A DNA stretch of 64,000 bases. Source: Bacteroidota bacterium. Lineage in GTDB: Bacteria; Bacteroidota; Bacteroidia; Flavobacteriales; Weeksellaceae. Below the pieces are notes generated by a model that saw only the letters and a program-made list of their open reading frames with translations, did no database searches and had not been told where the DNA came from. The position numbers and the translations under genes are program-made. The stretch covers positions 36,681 through 100,680 of the forward strand of contig JAEWZO010000002.1 of NCBI GenBank assembly GCA_023458415.1, given 5' to 3'. This document shows, piece after piece, positions 24,555-31,590 of the stretch (its first letter is position 1; each line of letters begins with the position of its first letter).

Positions 24555-25097
24555 TTATTTAGCTTCAAGAACAACGTCGTCAATTACCCATTGCTCATTA
24601 TTATCGTTATTACGCATTACTATTCTTAATCCTACAATAGTATTAGGAATATTTGTTATACTCACATAAGTGAGCCCATCGTCACCTGAAGAGCTTTTAT
24701 GTATCGAAGGATTTCCAAAAATTGTTGTGGCAATTCCGGTAGCATTAAAATCCCATGTTCGATTACTAGTAGCTCCTTCAATTCTAATTTGCTCAGTAAA
24801 TCCTGTGCCATTATCAATTTCAACAGCGACATAATCGGTAGTTTCAGCACCATTATTAGCATTACCAGAGAAAGAGGCAAGCCTGAAAGAGAGTTCAAGA
24901 TTATTGCTATAAGCCGAGGCATCAAGTGTTCCAGATGTAATAATTCCTGTATTACTACTTGCCGACCGTTGTAATCCCCAGTCCGGTGAAACCCATCGCG
25001 GAGAATTTGGTGTATTTCCGTTAGAATTTACAAAAGTAATTCCGGATCCAAATCTTTTATTTCCGGGCCGCAATATATGAAATAATAATGTTAACAT
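24555..25097 (-). CDS. orphan secreted-protein domain (possible gene remnant)
   Basis: 180 aa, without a recognisable signal peptide or sorting domain (starts MLTLLFHILRPGNKRFG, ends VIDDVVLEAK). Low-complexity Ser/Asn-rich segments and motifs such as RWVSPDWGLQR, LELSFRLASFSGN, DYVAVEIDNGTGF and QWVIDDVVL resemble a beta-sandwich domain (MAM/LamG-like) that is normally one part of large secreted Bacteroidota proteins. It therefore looks like the C-terminal part of a once larger gene, or a diverged small exoprotein. Its AT-rich upstream region has no further coding sequence that I can join to it. Confidence 0.45.
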   Translation of the reverse strand: MLTLLFHILRPGNKRFGSGITFVNSNGNTPNSPRWVSPDWGLQRSASSNTGIITSGTLDASAYSNNLELSFRLASFSGNANNGAETTDYVAVEIDNGTGFTEQIRIEGATSNRTWDFNATGIATTIFGNPSIHKSSSGDDGLTYVSITNIPNTIVGLRIVMRNNDNNEQWVIDDVVLEAK

Positions 25098-25167
25098 TTC
25101 CTTATATAAATAAACTTATCATAATATTAATATGATTAAAGAATAGTTAGGTCAAAAAGCATTTATT

Positions 25168-25175
25168 TAACTTTG
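25168..25175 (+). promoter_or_regulatory. -7 element of era
   Basis: TAACTTTG, exact TAnnTTTG match, 19 bp before the ATG at 25195. Confidence 0.55.
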
Positions 25176-25194
25176 CATAATTAAACAAAAAAGC

Positions 25195-26070
25195 ATGCAT
25201 AAAGCAGGATTTGTAAATATAGTAGGTAAACCCAACGTTGGAAAGTCAACACTTCTTAACGCACTGATGGGAGAGAAGTTGGCTATCGTGACACAAAAAG
25301 CGCAAACCACTCGTCACAGAATTTTCGGAATTTATAACGAAGAAGATCTTCAGATTGTATTCTCCGACACGCCGGGAGTTCTCGATCCAAAATATGGTCT
25401 TCAGGAAAAAATGATGGATTTTGTAAAAGATTCATTACAGGATGCAGATGTTTTTCTTTTCATTGTGGACATCACTGATAAATCGGAACCTAATGAATTC
25501 CTGATAGAAAAACTCAATAAAATTCCGGTGCCGGTTCTTATTCTGATTAATAAGATTGATGCTTCCAACCAAGGTGATTTGGAAACGGCGATGCAGCTTT
25601 GGCATGAGAGAATTCCGAAAGCTGAGATTCTTCCGATTTCTGCTTTGAAGAATTTTAATACAGAAATTATTCTGCCGAAACTGAAATCTTTACTTCCGGA
25701 AAACCCGCCATATTACGACAAAGACCAATTTACAGACAAGCCTGAGCGTTTTTTTGTTAATGAAGCTATCCGGGAAAAAATTCTATTGAATTTCGAAAAG
25801 GAAATTCCGTATGCCGTAGAAGTGGTTACCGAACAGTTCAAAGAAAAAGAGGGTATTATCTTTATTGATTCTATAATATATGTTGAGCGTGACACGCAGA
25901 AAGGAATCATCATTGGTCACAAAGGTGAAGCCATTAAGAAAGTTGGAACTGAAGCGAGAATTGATTTAGAAAAATTCTTCGCCAAGAAAATCCATCTCAA
26001 CCTGTTTGTAAAAGTGAAAAAAGACTGGCGCAAAAACGACCGCGATCTTAAAAACTTCGGTTACCGCTAA
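25195..26070 (+). CDS. era: GTPase Era
   Basis: 291 aa. G1 GKPNVGKSTLLNAL (~10-23), effector region QTTRHRIFGIY, G3 DTPGV, G4 NKID, and a C-terminal KH domain (GIIIGHKGEAIKKVGTEAR, ~230-290). Era binds 16S rRNA near its 3' end and acts in 30S assembly and cell-cycle control. Length is normal. The start ATG overlaps a GCATGCAT sequence that is only part of the operator palindrome and is considered a coincidence. Confidence 0.96.
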   Translation: MHKAGFVNIVGKPNVGKSTLLNALMGEKLAIVTQKAQTTRHRIFGIYNEEDLQIVFSDTPGVLDPKYGLQEKMMDFVKDSLQDADVFLFIVDITDKSEPNEFLIEKLNKIPVPVLILINKIDASNQGDLETAMQLWHERIPKAEILPISALKNFNTEIILPKLKSLLPENPPYYDKDQFTDKPERFFVNEAIREKILLNFEKEIPYAVEVVTEQFKEKEGIIFIDSIIYVERDTQKGIIIGHKGEAIKKVGTEARIDLEKFFAKKIHLNLFVKVKKDWRKNDRDLKNFGYR

Positions 26071-26109
26071 ACGATTTTAGCTAAAAAAGAAGGTGTTGAA
26101 GATTTTTAT

Positions 26110-26117
26110 TAGCTTTG
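26110..26117 (+). promoter_or_regulatory. -7 element of the DoxX gene
   Basis: TAGCTTTG matches TAnnTTTG, 18 bp before the ATG at 26136; it decides against an earlier in-frame start at 26115. Confidence 0.5.
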
Positions 26118-26135
26118 TTCAAAATTGATGAAAAA

Positions 26136-26567
26136 ATGAACTATTTAACTTCTGTCCGCTCCAATCCGGCTGCTGTTAATGTGGTTTCACTTTTAGTGAG
26201 AATTTTAGTAGGAGTCAGTATGATTATTCTGCATGGCCTGCCAAAACTTGAAAAACTGATGCAGGGCGGCGATATAAAATTTTTCAATTTTCTGGGAATC
26301 GGTGCTGAACCGAGCTTAATTATCGCGCTACTTTTGGAAATTATCTGTTCCTTTCTTATTATTTTGGGACTTTTTACCCGTCTCGGTGCAGGAATGCTGA
26401 TTCTCGTAATGCTTGTTGCAGCTTTCGGCGCTCATGCAGGCGACGGTTTTAAAGTTCAGGAAACCAGTTTAATTTATCTGTGTCTGTATCTTTTGATTTT
26501 TGTGTACGGACCGGGAAAATACTCCGTAGATGCAATGATCAGCCGAAGACGCGAATCCCGTTGGTAA
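26136..26567 (+). CDS. DoxX family membrane protein
   Basis: 143 aa from the ATG at 26136. Four membrane segments are visible, with the family features RILVGVSMIILHGLPKLEKL (first helix plus GLPKL), and a following glycine-rich region GLFTRLGAGMLILVMLVAAF. DoxX proteins are small integral membrane proteins, some associated with quinone-linked or thiosulfate oxidation, most of unknown function. Monocistronic between era and the S9 peptidase. Confidence 0.88.
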   Translation: MNYLTSVRSNPAAVNVVSLLVRILVGVSMIILHGLPKLEKLMQGGDIKFFNFLGIGAEPSLIIALLLEIICSFLIILGLFTRLGAGMLILVMLVAAFGAHAGDGFKVQETSLIYLCLYLLIFVYGPGKYSVDAMISRRRESRW

Positions 26568-26650
26568 ATTTTTAAAAATGTATATCAATGCAGTACTTAG
26601 GTGCTGCATTTTTTATTTATTAATCGTAATTTTCGTAAAAATTTGATTAT

Positions 26651-29053
26651 ATGAAGTTAAAACTAACCGTGTTCATGCTGGCTTATCTTAATTTTGGATT
26701 CGCTCAGGAAAACATCACATTTCAAAAACCTTCGCAGGAAATTCTTCAACTTGCTGATTATCAAAGAGCGCCATCCATTATGATGGACAGCAACAAAGAA
26801 TGGCTTATCTTAAGTTATCGAGACACCTACAAATCTTTGGACGATCTGAATCAGGAAGAAATGCGTTTAGGCGGACTGAGAATAAATCCGGTAACCAATA
26901 TTTCCAGTACTGTAACGTACATCAATAATCTTAAAGTAAGAAAACTGAAAGATAAAAATGAAATTCAAGTAAAAGGATTGCCGGCTAATCCGAAAATTAC
27001 CAACTTTAGCTTTTCTCCGGATCAGAAGAAAATTGCATTTACCAACACCATTCAGAACGGAGTGGAGTTGTGGGTACTCGATTTGGCAACGGCAACAGCA
27101 AAAAAACTCACATCAGTAAATCTTAATGCGAATCTTGGAATGCCGTTTACATGGTACAAAGATTCCGAAAACCTTTTGGTAAAAGTACTTCCGGAAAATC
27201 GTCCCGCACTTTTGGACGAAAAGAAAAACCTTCCGACTGGTCCTACAGTTTCAACATCCGATGGAAAAGTTTCTCAGAACAGAACCTATCAGGATCTTTT
27301 GAAAAACCCACAGGACGAGCAGAATTTTGATACGCTTACTAAAGCTGAACTCAAAAAAGTAAACATCAGTGGCAATGTTTCAGATTTCAAATCAGAAGAT
27401 ATCTATTCAGGAATGTCTTTCTCGCCGGATGGAAATTATCTGTTGCTTACCACAATCAAAAAACCTTATTCTTATATCGTTCCGCTGAACAGATTTCCAA
27501 TGTCGACCAATGTGTACGACAGCAAAGGAAACCTTGTAAAAACGGTAAACGAAGTTCCGTTGAATGAAATTATGCCAAAAGGTTTTTCTTCAGTCAGAAC
27601 AGGAAAAAGAAACATGACATGGCGCGATGATCAGCCAGCAACTTTGGTTTACGCCGAAGCTTTGGACGGCGGTGATCAGCAAAAACAGGCAGAATACAGG
27701 GACGAAATTTTCACCTGGGAAGCTCCGTTTACAATTGCGCCTAAATCGCTGTTCAAAACTAAACAGAGATATTCCGGTGTTGAGTGGTCGAACGCCAATT
27801 ATGCAGTAATTCATGAAAGATGGTACGACACTAGAAATCTGAAATCTTTCCTGATCAATTTAAATGATAATAGCGTAAAAGTAATTCAGGACAGAAATTC
27901 TCAGGATGTTTACAGCGATCCGGGCAGTTTTAATGAAACCAGAAACCAATACGGAAGATACGTTATCGATGTAAACAACGGAAAAACTCACTTGATTGGT
28001 GAAGGATTTTCAAAAGACGGACAGAAACCGTTCATCGATGAATTAGATCTGAAAACCTTAAAGAAAACTCGTCTATACACCTCAAATCTGAAAAATCAGA
28101 AAGAAGACATCAGCGACATTATCGATATCAAAAAAGGGGAGATTCTAACTGTTCAGCAGTCAGCGAATGAATATCCAAATTACTACATTAAAAACATTAA
28201 GAACGGAAAAACTTCGGCGGTAACCGCTATTAAAAACCCGTTTGAAAGCATCAAAAATGTTTACAAAGAAGTAATTACCTACAAAAGAAATGATGGAGTA
28301 GAACTTACCGGAACCCTTTATTTACCGGCTAATTACGACAGAAAAAGTAAAAAAGAAAAACTTCCGTTACTGATTTGGGCGTATCCTACGGAATACAAAG
28401 ACAAAAATACTGCAGGCCAGAACACCCAAAACCCGAACGATTTCACATTTCCGTCTTACGGATCTTTCATTTACTGGGCAGCGAAAGGTTACGCAGTTTT
28501 GGATGATGCAGCATTTCCGATAGTAGGCGAAGGCAAGGAAGAACCAAACGATACTTTCGTTCAGCAACTGGTTGCCAACGGAAAAGCGGCGATTGATGCA
28601 GTGGATAAATTAGGATACATCGACAGAAATAAAGTTGCTGTAGGCGGACATTCTTATGGCGCTTTTATGACTGCGAATCTTTTGACACATTCTAAAGATT
28701 ACGCGTGTGGAATTGCACGAAGTGGTGCTTACAACCGAACTTTAACACCTTTCGGATTTCAGCGTGAACAAAGAAATTACTGGGATGTACCGAATGTTTA
28801 CAACACAATGTCACCGTTTATGAATGCGGACAAAATGAAAACTCCGATGCTTCTTATTCATGGTGAAGCTGATAATAATCCGGGAACTTTCACTTTGCAG
28901 ACGGAAAGATATTTCCAGGCATTGAAAAATCTTGGTGCGCCTGTACGAATGGTTTTATTGCCGAAAGAATCGCACGGTTATGCAGCGAAAGAAAATATTC
29001 TTCACGTACTTTGGGAACAGGATCAGTTCCTGGAGAAATGTCTGAAGAAATAA
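26651..29053 (+). CDS. S9 family (prolyl oligopeptidase-like) peptidase, secreted
   Basis: 800 aa. Signal peptide MKLKLTVFMLAYLNFGFAQ, so it is exported, probably to the periplasm. The N-terminal ~500 residues look like a beta-propeller (repeated NFSFSPDQKKIAF and SGMSFSPDGNYLLL motifs). The C-terminal alpha/beta-hydrolase domain holds the catalytic triad: Ser in VGGHSYGAFMT, Asp in HGEADNNPGTF, His in ESHGYAAKEN. It resembles glutamyl-endopeptidase-like S9 enzymes that clip dipeptides or oligopeptides in Bacteroidota. Closed by a strong terminator at 29063. Confidence 0.93.
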   Translation: MKLKLTVFMLAYLNFGFAQENITFQKPSQEILQLADYQRAPSIMMDSNKEWLILSYRDTYKSLDDLNQEEMRLGGLRINPVTNISSTVTYINNLKVRKLKDKNEIQVKGLPANPKITNFSFSPDQKKIAFTNTIQNGVELWVLDLATATAKKLTSVNLNANLGMPFTWYKDSENLLVKVLPENRPALLDEKKNLPTGPTVSTSDGKVSQNRTYQDLLKNPQDEQNFDTLTKAELKKVNISGNVSDFKSEDIYSGMSFSPDGNYLLLTTIKKPYSYIVPLNRFPMSTNVYDSKGNLVKTVNEVPLNEIMPKGFSSVRTGKRNMTWRDDQPATLVYAEALDGGDQQKQAEYRDEIFTWEAPFTIAPKSLFKTKQRYSGVEWSNANYAVIHERWYDTRNLKSFLINLNDNSVKVIQDRNSQDVYSDPGSFNETRNQYGRYVIDVNNGKTHLIGEGFSKDGQKPFIDELDLKTLKKTRLYTSNLKNQKEDISDIIDIKKGEILTVQQSANEYPNYYIKNIKNGKTSAVTAIKNPFESIKNVYKEVITYKRNDGVELTGTLYLPANYDRKSKKEKLPLLIWAYPTEYKDKNTAGQNTQNPNDFTFPSYGSFIYWAAKGYAVLDDAAFPIVGEGKEEPNDTFVQQLVANGKAAIDAVDKLGYIDRNKVAVGGHSYGAFMTANLLTHSKDYACGIARSGAYNRTLTPFGFQREQRNYWDVPNVYNTMSPFMNADKMKTPMLLIHGEADNNPGTFTLQTERYFQALKNLGAPVRMVLLPKESHGYAAKENILHVLWEQDQFLEKCLKK

Positions 29054-29062
29054 ATAAGTAAG

Positions 29063-29091
29063 ATCTCTGCCATTGGGCAGAGATTTTTTTA
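29063..29091 (+). terminator. terminator of the S9 peptidase gene
   Basis: ATCTCTGCC (29063-29071) with GGCAGAGAT (29076-29084), loop ATTG, then TTTTTTT. Confidence 0.9.
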
Positions 29092-29122
29092 TGTAACAAT
29101 GTTACAAGGATTTTAAAACAAT

Positions 29123-29559
29123 TGATTTCTTCACCAATTAATATGAAGAGGAGTAAAAGTATATTATAATCTATTCTTAGATCACAAAACAATTAGTATT
29201 TAACATAATATAAATTATAGGCTAAATATGATTTTAGCGATTTATTACATCTTCAGAATTTCCTGCTAATCATATTCTGGCTACTTCTTTTAATTGTCAT
29301 CACTGAAAAAATTACAATAAAAATAATACAGGCGATTCTCAGCGATTACAAATTAAATCCTATAAAGCTCAAACTAGTATATAAACATTTCACAACATAG
29401 CTTTAATCTGACAATTAAATCTTTTATAAGATTCTCAGCGATTAGAAATTAATCAGAAACCATTTCGAAATCTTTCAATTCAACTTTTTGTAAAACTTCT
29501 AAACCGACTGTAGATCAGATTAAATTCGTATATGAGATTCTCAGCAATTAGAAAAATTA
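29123..29559. repeat. degenerate direct repeats with ~100-bp period in a gene-free tract
   Basis: The stretch 29092-29726 has no credible gene. Related segments begin at 29123 (GATTTCTTCACCAATTA), 29230 (GATTTTAGCGATT), 29334 (GATTCTCAGCGATTACAAATT), 29430 (GATTCTCAGCGATTAGAAATT) and 29536 (GATTCTCAGCAATTAGAAA). Spacings are 107, 104, 96 and 106 bp. The last three are clear, the first two weak. Upstream of the 29430 and 29536 copies there is extra similarity (TTAAAT...TAT..GA). The rest of the tract is AT-rich and featureless. It looks like an old, decaying tandem array; I cannot assign a function. Confidence 0.55.
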
Positions 29560-29726
29560 AAAGTACACCTAAAATCCTAATGAGAAGATCTTTCTAATTT
29601 TGATTCATTTACTCTATTTATTCAAAGCTTTTAATGTGCACAAGCTTTTATTTAACATAACATTATCCTCTTTCAATGGATTTTTGTAATTTTAAACCTT
29701 AACCCATTCATCATAAATCTTTAAAA

Positions 29727-30242
29727 ATGAAAAAAGTTATTTTGCCTTTTCTGATTGCTGCATTTGCCATAAGCTGCGAGAAAAAATCTAATGAATCTGT
29801 GACAACCACAACAACTCCGGCTGATTCTACAGTAACAGTTTCTGAAAGCAATGAACCGATACAACCTTCTTACGAACAAACCTGTTATATGAAAGCGACC
29901 GGACAGGATTCTCTTTTCGTAACGCTGGACGATAATCTGGGTACCATTACCGGAAAAATGTATTATAAAAACTTTCAGAAAGATTCGTCTTTTGGCGATG
30001 TAAACGGCGTTCAGAACGGCGATACCATAAAACTGATGTATACTTTTGAGTCTGAAGGAATGGTTTCGGACCGTGAAATTTATTTCCTGCGCAAAAACGG
30101 TAATCTAATTGAAGGAATCGGTGATTCAAATACTGAAGGAAATACTTCTCTTTATGCGGACTACAGTAAAATTCAATATAATGACGACCAAACGCTAAAG
30201 CAGGTTACCTGCGAAAATTTTGAAGAAAAATTCAAGCGATAA
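29727..30242 (+). CDS. uncharacterised lipoprotein
   Basis: 171 aa. Lipobox AFAISC puts the lipidated Cys at 17; a Thr/Ser-rich linker (TTTTTPADSTVTVSESNE) precedes a predicted beta-barrel-like domain with CYMKATGQDSLFVTL, GTITGKMYYKNF and YFLRKNGNLIEGIGD. I do not recognise the family. The domain style (short repeated strands that end in G-K/E) recalls small calycin-like lipoproteins of Flavobacteriia. It stands alone between the repeat tract and a terminator. Confidence 0.75.
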   Translation: MKKVILPFLIAAFAISCEKKSNESVTTTTTPADSTVTVSESNEPIQPSYEQTCYMKATGQDSLFVTLDDNLGTITGKMYYKNFQKDSSFGDVNGVQNGDTIKLMYTFESEGMVSDREIYFLRKNGNLIEGIGDSNTEGNTSLYADYSKIQYNDDQTLKQVTCENFEEKFKR

Positions 30243-30254
30243 ACACCTAATCTA

Positions 30255-30282
30255 AAGCAGCGATGGCTGCTTTCGTTTTTTC
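30255..30282 (+). terminator. terminator of the lipoprotein gene
   Basis: AAAGCAGC (30255-30262) with GCTGCTTT (30267-30274), loop GATG, then CGTTTTTT. Confidence 0.75.
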
Positions 30283-30373
30283 AAACGTTATCAATTCCCT
30301 TAAATACTAACTTTTTTCGAAAATTGTTTTTTCCAATTTTCAGGAAAAGCTTATTTTTAGTCAAAATTTTTCT

Positions 30374-31555
30374 ATGTCATACTACCCTCTTACAAGCATC
30401 CCGGATTACTATTTAATGGATGAGCTGCTAACCGAAGAACACAAGCTAATTCGCCAGTCAGTACGCGACTGGGTGGAAAGTTTTGTAATGCCGAAAATAG
30501 ATGAAGCTGCACAAAACCATACCGATATTCCGGATCTGTTGAAAGAATTGGGTAAAATTGGTGCTCTTGGACCGTACATTCCTGAGGAATATGGCGGTTC
30601 CGGTCTGGATCAGATTTCTTACGGACTGATTATGCAGGAACTTGAAAGAGGCGATTCGGCGGTACGTTCCGCAGCTTCTGTGCAAAGTTCGCTGGTTATG
30701 TTTCCTATTTTTGAATACGGATCTGAAGAACAGAAAAGAAAATATTTGCCAAAATTGGCATCCGGAGAAATTATTGGTTCTTTTGGATTAACTGAACCTA
30801 ATCACGGTTCAGACCCAAGTTCAATGGAAACTCATTTCAAAGATAACGGAGATCATTATTTGCTGAACGGAGCCAAAATGTGGATTACTAATTCTCCATT
30901 GTGTGATATTGCCGTAGTATGGGCAAAAAATGAAGAAGGAAAAGTTCAGGGATTGATTGTTGAACGTAGTTTCGAAGGTTTTACCACTCCGGAAACCCAT
31001 AATAAATGGTCGCTTCGTGCTTCTAAAACCGGTGAGTTGGTTTTCAATAATGTGAAAGTACCGAAAGAAAATCTGCTTCCCGGAGTTACAGGATTGAAAG
31101 GTCCACTTTCATGTTTGAATTCAGCGAGATACGGTATTTCGTGGGGCGTAATTGGAGCTGCAATAGATTGTTACTGTACAGCAGTTCAGTACACGAAAGA
31201 GAGAAAACAGTTCGGAAAACCTATCGCTTCATTCCAGCTTCAGCAGAAAAAATTGGCTGAATTTCTAACTGAAATCACAAAAGCGCAACTTCTTTGTCTT
31301 CAGCTTGGAAACCTGAAAAATGAGCACCGTGCCACACCTGCGCAAATTTCTATGGCAAAAAGAAATAACGTTAAAATAGCCATCGACATTGCCCGTGAAT
31401 CGCGTCAAATGCTTGGCGGAATGGGTATTATGGGAGAATTCCCGATGATGCGCCACGCTGCGAATCTGGAATCGGTGATTACTTACGAAGGAACACACGA
31501 CATCCATCTACTGATTACAGGACTTGATATTACCGGAATCAACGCTTTCGGATAA
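30374..31555 (+). CDS. acyl-CoA dehydrogenase, glutaryl-CoA dehydrogenase-like
   Basis: 393 aa. FAD/acyl-CoA dehydrogenase motifs: FGLTEPNHGSDPSSMETHF, MWITNSPLCDIAVVWAK, YTKERKQFGKPI, and QMLGGMGIMGEFPMMRHAAN. The terminal TYEGTHDIHLLITG with the catalytic Glu, followed by DITGINAFG, is characteristic of glutaryl-CoA dehydrogenases (oxidative decarboxylation to crotonyl-CoA in lysine/tryptophan degradation), which pass electrons to ETF. Substrate specificity is inferred from this C-terminal pattern only. Confidence 0.85.
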   Translation: MSYYPLTSIPDYYLMDELLTEEHKLIRQSVRDWVESFVMPKIDEAAQNHTDIPDLLKELGKIGALGPYIPEEYGGSGLDQISYGLIMQELERGDSAVRSAASVQSSLVMFPIFEYGSEEQKRKYLPKLASGEIIGSFGLTEPNHGSDPSSMETHFKDNGDHYLLNGAKMWITNSPLCDIAVVWAKNEEGKVQGLIVERSFEGFTTPETHNKWSLRASKTGELVFNNVKVPKENLLPGVTGLKGPLSCLNSARYGISWGVIGAAIDCYCTAVQYTKERKQFGKPIASFQLQQKKLAEFLTEITKAQLLCLQLGNLKNEHRATPAQISMAKRNNVKIAIDIARESRQMLGGMGIMGEFPMMRHAANLESVITYEGTHDIHLLITGLDITGINAFG

Positions 31556-31564
31556 AAGCAAAAG

Positions 31565-31590
31565 CCAGGAAAATTTTCCTGGTTTTTTTA
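31565..31590. terminator. terminator between the GCDH-like gene and addB-like gene
   Basis: Palindrome CCAGGAAAATTTTCCTGG (31565-31582) followed by TTTTTTTA; the convergent gene ends at 31588, so it may serve the plus-strand gene mainly. Confidence 0.8.

Noticed and set aside
24540..25190. Insertion sequence or phage remnant around the orphan domain gene
   Set aside because: No transposase, integrase, terminal inverted repeats or direct repeats could be seen; only the partial domain suggests loss of sequence.
25190..25198. GCATGCAT at the start codon of era, resembling the TATGCATGCATA operator
   Set aside because: Only the inner eight bases match and the flanks (AA...AAAG) do not; era is a housekeeping gene with its own -7 element, so this is probably chance.
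29123..29559. CRISPR array for the periodic repeats
   Set aside because: Repeat cores are only 15-25 bp and degenerate, the period is about 100 bp with long gaps, and no cas genes are in the window. It does not fit type II-C or VI-B arrays known in this phylum.
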